DNA of 64,000 bases, taken from positions 1-64,000 of the forward strand of contig NZ_WIWC01000009.1 of the NCBI RefSeq assembly GCF_009600315.1. Reading direction: 5' to 3'. Position numbers and translations under genes: made by a program. This DNA is from Pseudomonas helleri (GTDB lineage Bacteria > Pseudomonadota > Gammaproteobacteria > Pseudomonadales > Pseudomonadaceae). Below are positions 35,569 to 46,031 of the stretch, piece after piece. Each line of letters begins with the position of its first letter. The first letter of the stretch is position 1. The notes beneath the pieces are model-generated. The model had not been told where the DNA came from and did not search any database. It was given only the letters and a program-made list of their open reading frames with translations.

Positions 35569-37668
35569 ATGCAAACTTTCTTTATCGCCCCCACTGACTT
35601 TGGTGTGGGCTTGACCTCTATCAGCCTTGGTCTCGTTCGCACACTGGAGCGCGCGGGTTTGAAAGTCGGTTTTTTCAAACCGATTGCTCAGCCTCATCCC
35701 GGTGATGTCGGCCCCGAGCGCTCGACCGAACTCGTGGCCCGCACCCACGGTCTCACACCGCCGACGCCATTGGGTTTGGCCCACGTGGAGCGAATGCTGG
35801 GGGATGGCCAACTGGATGAACTGCTCGAAGAAATCATCCGTCTTTATCAAGAGGCGGCCATTGGCAAAGATGTGCTGATCGTTGAAGGCATGGTGCCCAC
35901 TCGCACTGCCAGTTATGCCGCACGCGTCAACTTGCACCTGGCCAAGAGCCTGGATGCCGAGGTGATTCTGGTCTCGGCCCCTGAAAATGAAGTGCTGACC
36001 GAACTGTCGGGTCGTGTTGAATTGCAGGCTCAGTTGTTTGGCGGCCCTAAAGACCCGAAGGTACTGGGTGTCATCCTCAACAAAGTGCGCACCGACGAAA
36101 GCATGGACGTGTTTGCTGCGCGACTTAAAGAGCATTCGCCCTTGCTGCGCAGTGGGGATTTCAGGCTGCTGGGCTGTATTCCGTACCAACCCGAACTCAA
36201 TGCACCGCGCACCCGCGATGTGGCCGAATTGCTCGGTGCTCAGGTGCTGAACGCCGGAGACTACGAGACTCGGCGCATGTCCAAAATAATCCTGTGCGCG
36301 CGTACCGTGCTCAACACCCTGCAACTGCTTAAACCCGGCGTGCTGGTGGTAACCCCCGGCGATCGAGACGACATCATCCTCGCCGTTAGTCTGGCGGCGA
36401 TGAACGGCGTTCCGCTGGCCGGCTTGCTGCTGACCAGCGGCACCACACCTGATCCACGGTTGATGGAGCTGTGCCGCGGAGCCTTACAAGCCGGACTGCC
36501 GGTGCTGTCGGTGAGCACGGGTTCTTATGACACGGCCAACCAGCTTAATCAGTTAAACAAGGAAATCCCCATTGATGACCGCGAACGGGCGCAGATCATC
36601 ACCGATTTTGTCGCCAGCCATCTGGACGCCAACTGGCTTCATCAGCGCTGTGGCACTCCGCGGGAAATGCGCCTGACCCCGGCGGTATTCCGCTACCAAC
36701 TGATACAGCGCGCCCAGCAAGCCAATAAACGGATCGTGCTACCCGAGGGCAATGAACCATTAACCGTACAAGCAGCGGCTATTTGTCATGCCCGTGGAAT
36801 TGCTCGCTGTGTCTTGCTGGCAAAGCCCGATGACGTTCACGCGGTAGCCAAGGCGCATGGCTTCGAACTTCCTGAAGGTCTGGAGATTCTAGACCCGGAC
36901 CTGATTCGCGAACGCTACGTTGAACCGATGGTGGCGCTGCGCAAGAGCAAAAGCATTAACGCACCAATGGCCGAGCAGCAACTGGAAGACCCGGTAGTGA
37001 TCGGCACCATGATGCTGGCGCTGGACGAAGTCGACGGCTTGGTATCAGGCGTCGTGCACTCCACAGCCAACACCATTCGCCCGGCCTTGCAGCTGATCAA
37101 AACCGCGCCCGGCTGCACCCTGGTGTCCTCTGTGTTCTTTATGCTCTTCCCGGAGCAAGTACTGGTTTACGGCGACTGCATCATGAACCCGCACCCGTCA
37201 GCCACCGAGCTGGCCGAAATTGCCCTGCAAAGTGCCGACTCGGCTGCCGCGTTCGGGATCACCCCGCGCGTGGCCATGATCAGCTATTCCAGCGGCGATT
37301 CTGCCAGCGGTGAAGAGGTTGAAAAAGTGCGAGAAGCCACCTTGCTGGCCCATGAAGCGCAACATGCGTTGTTAATCGACGGCCCCTTGCAATACGACGC
37401 GGCCGCCAACGACAAGATCGCCCGACAACTGGCCCCTGACAGCCAAGTGGCAGGCCGGGCCACGGTGTTTGTTTTCCCTGACCTGAACACCGGCAATACC
37501 ACGCTCAAGGCCGTGCAGCGCAGCGCCGATTGCGTCAGCCTGGGGCCAATGCTACAAGGCCTGCGTAAACCGGTGAATGATTTGCCCCGCGGCGCGCAAG
37601 TGGACGACATCGTCTACACCATCGCCCTTACGGCGATTCAAGCGGCCAACCGACCTATGGATGTGTAA
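35569..37668 (+). CDS. pta: Phosphate acetyltransferase
   Basis: Long-form Pta of 699 residues converting acetyl-CoA to acetyl phosphate. It has an N-terminal P-loop-like DRTGG-linked region (FIAPTDFGVGLTSISLGLVR; DRTGG domain about 210-320) and the C-terminal PTA_PTB catalytic domain (about 375-695, RIVLPEGNEPLTVQAAA, VSSVFFMLFPEQVLVYGDC). No ackA is visible nearby. The stop codon is directly followed by the acyltransferase ATG. Confidence 0.95.
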   Translation: MQTFFIAPTDFGVGLTSISLGLVRTLERAGLKVGFFKPIAQPHPGDVGPERSTELVARTHGLTPPTPLGLAHVERMLGDGQLDELLEEIIRLYQEAAIGKDVLIVEGMVPTRTASYAARVNLHLAKSLDAEVILVSAPENEVLTELSGRVELQAQLFGGPKDPKVLGVILNKVRTDESMDVFAARLKEHSPLLRSGDFRLLGCIPYQPELNAPRTRDVAELLGAQVLNAGDYETRRMSKIILCARTVLNTLQLLKPGVLVVTPGDRDDIILAVSLAAMNGVPLAGLLLTSGTTPDPRLMELCRGALQAGLPVLSVSTGSYDTANQLNQLNKEIPIDDRERAQIITDFVASHLDANWLHQRCGTPREMRLTPAVFRYQLIQRAQQANKRIVLPEGNEPLTVQAAAICHARGIARCVLLAKPDDVHAVAKAHGFELPEGLEILDPDLIRERYVEPMVALRKSKSINAPMAEQQLEDPVVIGTMMLALDEVDGLVSGVVHSTANTIRPALQLIKTAPGCTLVSSVFFMLFPEQVLVYGDCIMNPHPSATELAEIALQSADSAAAFGITPRVAMISYSSGDSASGEEVEKVREATLLAHEAQHALLIDGPLQYDAAANDKIARQLAPDSQVAGRATVFVFPDLNTGNTTLKAVQRSADCVSLGPMLQGLRKPVNDLPRGAQVDDIVYTIALTAIQAANRPMDV

Positions 37669-38565
37669 ATGCTGGATTCTCTGCCTGCGCCAGTTCGTGG
37701 CGTTATTGCATCGCTGTTGCTGGCGATCAACACCATCGTGTGTTGCACGCCGTTATTCATCGTGGCCATTTTCAAGCTGTGCCTGCCCTTCCCGGCCGCG
37801 CAGCGGGTAACTGACGAGTTGATGCGCCGTATTCACGAAGCGTGGGTCAGCAATAACTCGCGCTGGATGGACTTGATCCGTAAAACCCGTTGGCACGTCA
37901 AAGGCCTTGAAGGCCTGGACTACGAGCACTCCTACCTTGTGACCAGCAACCACCAGAGTTGGGTCGACATCATGGTGCTGCAATACGTACTCAACAAACG
38001 TATTCGCCCGTTGAAGTTTTTTCTCAAGCAAGAGTTGATTTGGGTGCCGGTTATTGGCTTGGCCTGGTGGGCACTGGGCTTCCCGTTTATGAAGCGCTAC
38101 TCCAAGGCGTATCTGGCCAAGCACCCGGAAAAGAAAGGCGCCGATCTGGCGACCACGCGTAAAACCTGTGCCAAGTTTAAAAACCAGTCCGTGGCCATTT
38201 TCAACTTCGTCGAAGGCACGCGTTTTACCGAGGCTAAACACGCGCAACAGCAATCACCGTTTCGCTACCTGCTCAAGCCAAAGGCGGGTGGGATTGCCTT
38301 TGTGCTGGACGCGATGGGCGAACAACTGAAATCCATCGTTAACGTGACCATCCATTACCCTGGGGGGCGTCCTGGGTACTGGGATTTGTTGTGTGGCAAT
38401 GTGAAGGACGTGGTTGTGGTATTTGAAGAACTGCATATCCCGCATGAGTTTTTGGGCAAAAACTACGACCAGGATGCCGAGTACCGATTAGCATTCCAAG
38501 GCTGGATCAATCGGCTTTGGGAAGACAAGGATCGTTTGTTGGAACAGTTGCATCGCGAATATTAG
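37669..38565 (+). CDS. PlsC-family acyltransferase (YihG type)
   Basis: Membrane-bound acyltransferase of 298 residues. N-terminal helix (ASLLLAINTIVCCTPLFIVA), HX4D catalytic motif as SNHQSWVDIMV, and the FVEGTRFT substrate motif. Probably acylates lysophosphatidate or a related lipid; YihG in E. coli is a minor LPA acyltransferase. Immediately adjacent to pta, so cotranscribed. Confidence 0.88.
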   Translation: MLDSLPAPVRGVIASLLLAINTIVCCTPLFIVAIFKLCLPFPAAQRVTDELMRRIHEAWVSNNSRWMDLIRKTRWHVKGLEGLDYEHSYLVTSNHQSWVDIMVLQYVLNKRIRPLKFFLKQELIWVPVIGLAWWALGFPFMKRYSKAYLAKHPEKKGADLATTRKTCAKFKNQSVAIFNFVEGTRFTEAKHAQQQSPFRYLLKPKAGGIAFVLDAMGEQLKSIVNVTIHYPGGRPGYWDLLCGNVKDVVVVFEELHIPHEFLGKNYDQDAEYRLAFQGWINRLWEDKDRLLEQLHREY

Positions 38566-38569
38566 AAGC

Positions 38570-38607
38570 CCCCTCACCCTAGCCCTCTCCCAGAGGGAGA
38601 GGGGACT
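38570..38607. repeat. Half REP-like element
   Basis: CCCTCACCCTAGCCCTCTCC followed by CAGAGGGAGAGGGG: the left end and first hairpin of the element seen whole at 8506 and 50022, without the tandem core or right end. Located just after the acyltransferase stop. Confidence 0.75.
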
Positions 38608-38639
38608 GGATTGCGGTGACACTCAAACCTGATCACCTG

Positions 38640-39341
38640 TCAGGGCACAAACGCCAACACACTGACTGGTGAACCGGAACCAGCCTCCAATCGCAGTATG
38701 CCGATAACTAGGGTGCTCCCTTTTGGAGGCAGTTGGTCTAGCCGGGTAAGGCACTCAAGGATGATGCCCGCCTTGGCCAACACCAAATGGTTACTGGCAA
38801 AGGTGGTGTCCTGGCCTGGATCAACGCCGTGAGTATCAATTCCGATACCTGCTATTTGACGCTCATCCAACAAAAACTGTGCAGCCCTGGCCCCTACCCC
38901 GGGGAAATGCAGACCGTGCTCGTCCTCATTAATGAACTGCTCGGGATCGTGCCAGAGCCGTTGCCAGCCGGTATAAAAGACGACGATTGACCCCGCCTCA
39001 ATTCGGCCATGTACTTGCTCCCAGCCCATGACATCCTCAACGGTGATCACATAGTCAGCGTTTTCCAGCACCTTGTCTTGCACATCAATCACAACCGCAG
39101 GCCGCACCAATGACTCAGGGCAATAGCCATCTATAGCAATGCCATCCGGATAAAACGTATTCGGCGCATTCATATGCGTTGCGCTGTGTTCGCCCATGCT
39201 GAAACGGCGAAGGTAATAACCATCCTGCTCTTGTGACGCCACTACTTCAAATGACACAGCGGGGTCGTCAGGCCACAAGGGAATGGATGGGGTAATGACG
39301 TGGCTGAGATCGATGATTTGGCTGTAATTGATGCAGGTCAT
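38640..39341 (-). CDS. Cyclase-family hydrolase (kynurenine formamidase-like)
   Basis: Protein of 233 residues of the putative cyclase family (PF04199). It has an N-terminal DLSHVITPSIPLWPDDP, the metal-site region GEHSATHMNAPNTF (variant of HxGTHxDxP) and GIGIDTHGVDPG. Family members hydrolyse N-formylkynurenine or other amides/lactones. There are no tryptophan genes beside it, so the substrate is not assigned. The usual Gly and Asp of the metal motif are Ala and Asn here. Confidence 0.82.
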   Translation of the reverse strand: MTCINYSQIIDLSHVITPSIPLWPDDPAVSFEVVASQEQDGYYLRRFSMGEHSATHMNAPNTFYPDGIAIDGYCPESLVRPAVVIDVQDKVLENADYVITVEDVMGWEQVHGRIEAGSIVVFYTGWQRLWHDPEQFINEDEHGLHFPGVGARAAQFLLDERQIAGIGIDTHGVDPGQDTTFASNHLVLAKAGIILECLTRLDQLPPKGSTLVIGILRLEAGSGSPVSVLAFVP

Positions 39342-40015
39342 ACAGGCTCTCTTTCAGGTCGTTGCAAGGCAAAAAAGCATTCTGGAGAGAGCGGGTCTTT
39401 GTGCCAAGGGTTGAATTGTCTGCATATTTAAACAGCTCACAGCCTTCGCTCCTTCCACAGCACTACGGGGCAGCACCGACATCATGGATGGTTGGGTTTT
39501 CTCAACAAAATCAATCGCGAAACGCCAAAATCGCATCAGCTGATTTGGGTCGTTGACATCTACGCGACCCACACATATCCGAAAGTGAAGGCATGACTGG
39601 GAGCAGAATCAATAGTTTTGCTACGGCAATCTATAACTCTTGCTCAAATTAAAACGCGATAACTTTCCAGAGTTCCGAGTCTTTTTTTATTAATACGTCC
39701 TGGCCGATTTATGCCGACTGAATTCGAAAGATTCTTATATCAATGGGTTAGCCTTGTTTTTTGAACTCAATTATATACTGCACAACACAATGATCATAAT
39801 CAATCTTTTGTCCAGTGTAAAAGTTGACAGCTTTTCGGATTGAGGTGTTTAGCATTTAATTTATTTGAAGAGACTACCCAGCCAATCTCTGTGATTAATC
39901 CCTCAGAAGATGCTCGCACGGCAATGTTTGACGAGATAGATCTGTAGTTCGGAGAGTAGTTGTATTGGGTTAAGGGCACGATGGGTGGAAGCCCTCCATT
40001 TTTGGAGTCAATAGC
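39342..40015. other. Intergenic region, AT-rich, no gene seen
   Basis: 670 bp between the cyclase start and the Ig-like gene. The right part (39600-39950) is AT-rich with several TATAAT-like hexamers and probably carries the promoter of the 40 kb gene. No convincing reading frame or RNA structure. Confidence 0.5.
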
Positions 40016-42109
40016 ATGTCATTTAAAACGCAAAAAAAACGTCCTTCCGGTTTGCGGGTTAATAGCATAAGTGGTTATCCGCTGCCCTTCATTGACGATG
40101 TATCTATTAACGGAGGACTCAATTACCTCGCATTGAAAGCCGACCCAACCCTTGAGGTGATAGTCAATTGCGGCCCCTTCTTGCCGGCAGTGACCGGAGA
40201 TCGTATTGATTTGTATTGGAAAGGCAGTGATGGCATTGAACGGAAAGTTGCATCTCGAACCTTTAATGTTGGGGAAATTATGGCGTCCTTCCCCATTCCT
40301 GTTGCTGTGGCGTTGCAGGCACAAGAAGGGCCCGGAGAAATTCGTTACACCTACACGGATTCGGCTGCCACTTACCCTGCAGAACCGCTGGAATGCCTCA
40401 TAAAAACCACGGTGCCCGGTAATCCCTACAGCGCCCCCAATCTGCCGGAGACCTTCTACATCAACGAAGCCATGCTGGCACCGACCGTCGTCCCATTAGC
40501 AATTGATCAAGAGAACGTAGGATTCGGCGCGACAGTCACCATTGCTGCTTGGACCAACATGTTTGAGGGGGACATTCTCACCCTTAACTGGGGTGGTTAC
40601 ACCATCAAACAGCCGGCTCTGAGCGACACTCAACCCGGTCAACCGTTAGTCATCAAGGTCTCTGAAGAGGATATACGCGCGGCTGGCAACTCAGCAGAGG
40701 TGCAGGTCAGTTATGAGATTCGTGACCTGGTAAACAATTGGTCGCTGAACTCACCTGCCACACTGGTAGACGTCAACACCGACCTGAACTTGCTTGATGC
40801 GCCAGATGTGATTGATGTCGATGCAGGCAAACTGGACTTCGACGCCTTAGAAGGCAAAGTCAGCATTACCATCATTGAAACACCGGCTCCGACATTCTCT
40901 GTATGTGATGCGGTCACCCTCTATTGGAAAGGCACCAACGCACAAGGCGCCGCGATTGAGAAAAGCTACGAACTGGGCGTGACCAGTACAACCGGCAGGC
41001 TTCAATTCAAAGTGCCCAACGCGGACGTTGCACTGTTTATCGGCGGTTCTGTGACCTCGGTGTCTTACACCTTGGCGTCAAGTTTTACAGGTGAGCTGGA
41101 GGTTTCCCGCAGCCTTATGTTTGCCGTGATCGGCACTCAGTTAAACTTGCCTGCCCCCCAACTGGAGAACGGTTTGGTGGGCGGTGTATTTGAGCCTGTC
41201 ACCTTGCCGAGTACCGGTGCCCTCATTTCCCTGCCGCCTTATCCGGGCATGGCGGCAGACGACCGCATTATTCTTTCTTGGAAGGGCCTGAACAGCAAAG
41301 GTGAGCCACTGCACGGCAGTGATGACCAGACATTGGAAGATTCTGATGTCGGCACAACCTTTATTTTTACCATTGACAAAAGTGAATTATTACTTTTAGG
41401 TGACGCAACTAAACTTACCTTCTTTTACATCGTTATCTTTGCCCTCAGCGAGGGATTACGCTCTTCAGCGCCAGTCACCTATGACGTTAAACAAAGGGCA
41501 CTAATAAAACCAAACGTCCCGCTGGCCTATGGTGCCGATCTTGACAGATTGAACTTCGACGATATGTATAACGATATATTCCTTGCTGTCGAAGTCCCGT
41601 ATTCCACTCACATGCTCCCAGATGACAAAGTTAGGCTTACGTGGGAAGGAAGTGTTATTTATCACAGTGACACAATAACCATTAATGAGCCTGACACCTT
41701 AACATTCACGATCCCCCGACTTGAAGTTATCGATATAATTGGTCGGTCGGCCCGCATTACCTACACACTTTACCATCTTGACAAAACAGCGTACGAATCC
41801 GACGAATTGATATTACATTTAGATGCATACCCTATTGACTTGCCCGCCCCCCGAATTAACGATCTCAAAGTAACTGTGTATTATCCTGATATTACAGATG
41901 GCGATAAAGGCCGCGTTCGATGGTCAGGCGTAGTGGTTCATGACACCCAAGAGCAATATCTCGAAGCTGGCAGAGTTGAGGAATTCAATATACCCAGCGC
42001 TTGGTTTTCCGAGAGCGAAGGAACAGCGGTACTTATTAACTACAGCGTATTAACAGATAGGGATAGCGAACGACTTATGTTCTCACGCGTATTGAGAATC
42101 AATCTATAG
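40016..42109 (+). CDS. Protein of repeated Ig-like/beta-sandwich modules, unknown function
   Basis: A 697-residue protein without signal peptide or membrane helix. It is built of about four to five modules of 120-170 residues, each with a GDxIxLYWKG-like strand (TGDRIDLYWKGSDG, VCDAVTLYWKGTNAQG, ADDRIILSWKGLNSKG, PDDKVRLTWEGSV) followed by a F.IP or F.V strand and a V.Y.L strand. TGGAG is 8 bases before the ATG. Its last 270 residues resemble the last 200 of the next gene (IPSAWFSESEGTAVLINYS against IPSDWLAENAGKEVLINYS). The DNA after about 41500 is visibly richer in A+T. I do not recognise a named family. Confidence 0.75.
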   Translation: MSFKTQKKRPSGLRVNSISGYPLPFIDDVSINGGLNYLALKADPTLEVIVNCGPFLPAVTGDRIDLYWKGSDGIERKVASRTFNVGEIMASFPIPVAVALQAQEGPGEIRYTYTDSAATYPAEPLECLIKTTVPGNPYSAPNLPETFYINEAMLAPTVVPLAIDQENVGFGATVTIAAWTNMFEGDILTLNWGGYTIKQPALSDTQPGQPLVIKVSEEDIRAAGNSAEVQVSYEIRDLVNNWSLNSPATLVDVNTDLNLLDAPDVIDVDAGKLDFDALEGKVSITIIETPAPTFSVCDAVTLYWKGTNAQGAAIEKSYELGVTSTTGRLQFKVPNADVALFIGGSVTSVSYTLASSFTGELEVSRSLMFAVIGTQLNLPAPQLENGLVGGVFEPVTLPSTGALISLPPYPGMAADDRIILSWKGLNSKGEPLHGSDDQTLEDSDVGTTFIFTIDKSELLLLGDATKLTFFYIVIFALSEGLRSSAPVTYDVKQRALIKPNVPLAYGADLDRLNFDDMYNDIFLAVEVPYSTHMLPDDKVRLTWEGSVIYHSDTITINEPDTLTFTIPRLEVIDIIGRSARITYTLYHLDKTAYESDELILHLDAYPIDLPAPRINDLKVTVYYPDITDGDKGRVRWSGVVVHDTQEQYLEAGRVEEFNIPSAWFSESEGTAVLINYSVLTDRDSERLMFSRVLRINL

Positions 42110-42224
42110 CCAACCTAAACAACTTTCAACGTCCTGGCGAGCGCCCTGCTTAAGGCTGTTCGCAGACAGTCATAATTGCCGTGGCTGACTGCGTACACCC
42201 TTTAACAAAACCAAGGATTAAAAA

Positions 42225-43790
42225 ATGACCATTGCCAAGTTAATTTTCAATACAACGCTCAAAACCTTCTCATTGACGACTCTCCTATTTGTCGCACTCG
42301 CTGGCTGCGCATTAAAAGCACCTCCCTTTGATATAAACATGGCCCCTTACAGTGCGCGCGAACTGAAGGGTGAGAATACAGCCCGTCACTTAACGGATCG
42401 CTACAACAATACAGTCTCTAACTGCGGCACGTCCAGCGCCGCGGCGTTCCAGTGCTCCGGTGTGATATTGAGAGGTACTTCAGGAGTATCAACAGAGTAT
42501 CACTCCTGGAACCCAAGCCCTGCTTCCGTCAAAAGCGGCGGCATTTCTTTCTCCTACTTACGCGCCGACTCTAAATATGACAAATTAGCATACGGTTACA
42601 ACAATGGCTTTATTTTTTACCCAAAGGAATATGTTCCCGAGGGCAAAATTAATGTCCCTGTACTCTGTTCATTCCCCATTGATGCAGGTACCAGTGCTCG
42701 ACCCGACAAACAAGGATGCGATTTTCACACTGCATTCCCGACTAACAGCCAAGAGTGCCAAAGCCAAGGTATCACTACTGCTTCCCAATGGATGAGTCAT
42801 TATACTTCTGTCCCTACAGATCGACGGAGTCACGAATGTGGCTTTAATGTAAGATCAGGATTGGCCAATCAAGCCGACGCGTTCAATGCCAGCTTGCAGG
42901 GCATGGCCTTGAACGCGGCAGAATCCTTTAGTACGCAAAACGAATTACGTTTGGCGACGTGGGACCAAGACATTGGTAACTCTCTACCTATAGAAGCCTT
43001 TTTTTATCTAAATGACGGACTGGCAGATGCTCAATTTGAACAAAGAGATTTCTATGATGTCACTGGAATTACAGCACCCATTATATTTATTACACTGCCA
43101 AGTTCCCCTGAGAAAAATGCAACTTTTGAATATCGAGAATCGGATCAAATCGAATTCCCCACCGACGATAAAATAAAACCATCGGTTCTCGAAACGTATA
43201 ATATCGAGGGTGATCACCTGCGTATGAGTGATATTTATGATGCCACCCATATCACCGTGGAAATACCAGAATACGAAGGAATCAACGGCGGCAAAGATAC
43301 AATTCGAGTGTACTGGACTGGCAGAGTTAACTACATCAGCAGCATTATCACGGCCGCAAATCCTCCCGCAAAAACAGAGATTTTAATACCCCGCTCTGAG
43401 GTGATTGATAATATTGGGAGGTCCGTGAATGTAAAGTATTCAGTCAAAGAAAACGGAATCGGAGACACCAAAGAATCTGCCAGTTTGATTTTATACATCG
43501 ACCCACAAGCTGTTGATCCATTGCCGCCCCCTACCTATTCCGATTCAACTGTATCCACGAACTATGCTGGAGAAACAGGCGATACTATTAAACTTCGCTG
43601 GGCAGGTACAACCACCCATGACACGGCAACCCAAAACGTGATCCCTGGGAAACCCAATACGTTCTCAATCCCCAGCGACTGGCTAGCCGAGAACGCTGGA
43701 AAAGAGGTCTTAATCAATTACTCAATTAAGCGGAACAGCACCGGGAGTAATTTAATGTTTTCACAGATACTGCGGATGACCATGCCGTAA
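42225..43790 (+). CDS. Lipoprotein with halovibrin-like head and Ig-like tail
   Basis: A 521-residue protein. Residues 1-29 are a lipoprotein signal with lipobox LAGC. Residues 50-260 form a Cys-containing domain (AFQCSGVILRGT, YHSWNPSPASVKSGGISFSY, YGYNNGFIFYPKEY, CSFPIDAGT) that, from memory, resembles halovibrin HvnA/HvnB, Vibrio proteins reported as NAD-glycohydrolase/ADP-ribosyltransferase. Residues 330-521 repeat the beta modules of the preceding gene. AAGGA precedes the ATG, 115 bp after the upstream gene. Composition is less GC-rich than the surroundings. Toxin activity is a hypothesis. Confidence 0.6.
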   Translation: MTIAKLIFNTTLKTFSLTTLLFVALAGCALKAPPFDINMAPYSARELKGENTARHLTDRYNNTVSNCGTSSAAAFQCSGVILRGTSGVSTEYHSWNPSPASVKSGGISFSYLRADSKYDKLAYGYNNGFIFYPKEYVPEGKINVPVLCSFPIDAGTSARPDKQGCDFHTAFPTNSQECQSQGITTASQWMSHYTSVPTDRRSHECGFNVRSGLANQADAFNASLQGMALNAAESFSTQNELRLATWDQDIGNSLPIEAFFYLNDGLADAQFEQRDFYDVTGITAPIIFITLPSSPEKNATFEYRESDQIEFPTDDKIKPSVLETYNIEGDHLRMSDIYDATHITVEIPEYEGINGGKDTIRVYWTGRVNYISSIITAANPPAKTEILIPRSEVIDNIGRSVNVKYSVKENGIGDTKESASLILYIDPQAVDPLPPPTYSDSTVSTNYAGETGDTIKLRWAGTTTHDTATQNVIPGKPNTFSIPSDWLAENAGKEVLINYSIKRNSTGSNLMFSQILRMTMP

Positions 43791-44123
43791 TCCAAGGTTA
43801 ACAAGGGTTTACCTACAACTATTTCGAGCTGGCTGAATATTGGCTTAACAGACTGTTCGAAAACTACCTCTGCAGAGGTTCGTCCGGTATCAAACTTGGT
43901 TCGATCTATCAGAATGAGGTGATTACTTGTGGATCAGACGTATAGTCGTCGACACAGTGATTTACCAACCCTTAAATTTTCAGCACGATTGGATTGAATA
44001 AAGCTCCCAGCCTTCGTTCCTAGACAGCGAATACGGGACACACCCGCAAAAAAGCCCACCACCGATCTCTCAGTGGCGGGCTTTTGCTTGTCGTTTAAAG
44101 CAAAACGCTTACGGCTGCCTTTT
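43791..44123. other. Intergenic region with cysNC terminator
   Basis: 333 bp between convergent genes. It holds a REP-type fragment (AGCCTTCGTTCCTAGACAGCG, near 44010) and the terminator at 44048-44085. No gene seen. Confidence 0.5.
44048..44085 (-). terminator. Terminator of cysD-cysNC
   Basis: AAAAAAGCCC-ACCAC pairs with GTGG-CGGGCTTTT; on the minus strand it ends in a U-run beyond the cysNC stop. Confidence 0.8.
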
Positions 44124-46022
44124 TCAAATCGCGCCGCGTTGACGCAACAAATCCAGCACCAATTTCACACTTTCATCGAGTGACAACGATTGCGTGTTAA
44201 CCACCAGATCGGCATTTAACGGCACATCATACGGGAAGGACTCACCCGGAATATTGTCACCGCCCGCCGCGTATAAGCCCTGCGGATCGCGCTCGGCGCA
44301 CACGGCTGGCGAAGCCTGAACATACACCGTCAGCAGTCGGTCATCACCAATCAGCGCTTTAGCCTGTTCGCGACCTTCAGCATCCGGCGCCACAAACGCA
44401 GCCAGCGTCAGCAGGCCTGCTTCGTTGAACTGGCGCGCCACATGCGCAGCACGACGCCAGTTTTCAGTCCGCCCTGCACGGTCCTGCGGCAAACCCTTGT
44501 TCAGGTCATGGCGCAAGTTCTGGCCATCGAGCACAAACACCGCTCGGCCCATGTCGAACAACTTGCGCTCAACCGCATACGCCAGCGTACTTTTACCCGC
44601 GCCCGACAAGCCGCTGAACAAGACCGTTGCCGGTTGTTGGCCAAAGCGCTGAGCGCGCTCTTCTGTGGTCACGTGGGCCAGGTCGCCGTGATGGCTGGCA
44701 CCGCCATGACTCAATGGCTGAGCGATGATCATGCCAGCGCCTACCGTGCCATTGGTCAGGCGGTCGATGATGATGAACGAACCCGTGGTGCGATTGCTGT
44801 CATAACCATCCAGGGCAATCGGAGCATCCAGGCTGATCTTGACCTTGCCGATTTCGTTCAGCTGCAAAGCGCTGGCGGGCCCTTCTTCCAGGGTGTTCAC
44901 GTCCACTTTGTTGACGATACTGGCGATCGAGCCCGGTACGTAGCTTGTCGCACGTTTGATGTCGTATTTCTTGCCTGGCAACATGGGTTCTTCAGCCATC
45001 CACACCAACATGGCTTCAAAACTGTCGGTCACCACGGGCACGTTGTCGGCATGCACCAACAGATCACCACGGGAGATGTCGATCTCGTCTTCCATGGTCA
45101 GGGTAATCGCCTGACCCGGCCCCGCATGCTCCAGCTCACCTTCAAAGGTGACAATGGATTTGACCCGGCTGCTTTTGCCTGAAGGCAGCACGACAACTTC
45201 GTCGCCCTTGCGCACGATACCGCTGGCCAAGGTGCCAGCAAAACCACGGAAATTCAGGTTCGGGCGGTTCACGTATTGCACCGGGAAACGCAAGTCGGTG
45301 AGGTTGCGGTCAGCCGCCACTTCGACGGTTTCAAGAATTTCCATCAGTGACTGGCCGGTGTACCAGGGCGAACGCTCGCTCTTGTTCACCACGTTGTCGC
45401 CTTTGAGGGCCGACATCGGCACAAAGTGCAGGCTGGTGGGCTTGAGTTTCAAACCTTCTGCGAACTTCAGGTAATCGGCCTTGATCGACTCGAATACGCC
45501 TTCGTCGAAGCCCTTGAGGTCCATTTTGTTGATGGCCACAACGATATGCTTGATACCCAGCAAAGACGCAATAAAGCTGTGACGACGGGTTTGGGTCTGC
45601 ACGCCGTAACGGGCATCTACCAGAATGATCGCCAGATCACAGGTCGACGCACCGGTGGCCATGTTGCGGGTGTACTGCTCATGGCCGGGGGTGTCGGCAA
45701 TGATGAATTTGCGTTTGGCGGTGGAAAAGTAGCGATACGCCACGTCGATGGTGATGCCCTGCTCGCGCTCTGCTTGCAGGCCGTCTACCAACAGCGCAAG
45801 GTCGATATCATCGCCCGTGGTGCCGCTTTTCTTCGAGTCACGGGTGATCGCTTCCAGATGGTCTTCATAGATCATCTTGGAGTCGTGCAGCAGGCGCCCG
45901 ATCAGGGTGCTCTTGCCGTCATCGACATTGCCGCAGGTCAGAAAACGCAGCATTTCCTTGCGTTCGTGCTGGCCCAGGTAGGCGAGGATGTCCTCGCTGA
46001 TCAAATCAGATACGTGCGACAT
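44124..46022 (-). CDS. cysNC: Bifunctional sulfate adenylyltransferase subunit 1/APS kinase
   Basis: Fusion of CysN GTPase (about 1-440) and CysC kinase (about 455-632), total 632 residues, the form usual in Pseudomonas. GTPase motifs: [28 protein letters not shown]. Kinase P-loop: [11 protein letters not shown]. Activates sulfate to APS and then PAPS for cysteine synthesis. Starts 9 bp after cysD. Confidence 0.96.
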   Translation of the reverse strand: MSHVSDLISEDILAYLGQHERKEMLRFLTCGNVDDGKSTLIGRLLHDSKMIYEDHLEAITRDSKKSGTTGDDIDLALLVDGLQAEREQGITIDVAYRYFSTAKRKFIIADTPGHEQYTRNMATGASTCDLAIILVDARYGVQTQTRRHSFIASLLGIKHIVVAINKMDLKGFDEGVFESIKADYLKFAEGLKLKPTSLHFVPMSALKGDNVVNKSERSPWYTGQSLMEILETVEVAADRNLTDLRFPVQYVNRPNLNFRGFAGTLASGIVRKGDEVVVLPSGKSSRVKSIVTFEGELEHAGPGQAITLTMEDEIDISRGDLLVHADNVPVVTDSFEAMLVWMAEEPMLPGKKYDIKRATSYVPGSIASIVNKVDVNTLEEGPASALQLNEIGKVKISLDAPIALDGYDSNRTTGSFIIIDRLTNGTVGAGMIIAQPLSHGGASHHGDLAHVTTEERAQRFGQQPATVLFSGLSGAGKSTLAYAVERKLFDMGRAVFVLDGQNLRHDLNKGLPQDRAGRTENWRRAAHVARQFNEAGLLTLAAFVAPDAEGREQAKALIGDDRLLTVYVQASPAVCAERDPQGLYAAGGDNIPGESFPYDVPLNADLVVNTQSLSLDESVKLVLDLLRQRGAI

Positions 46023-46031
46023 GACAACCCC

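Noticed and set aside
39354..39572. 72-codon minus-strand frame just upstream of the cyclase gene
   Set aside because: Poor start context, a REP-like GCAGCCTTCG-type stretch inside, no family resemblance; more likely chance.
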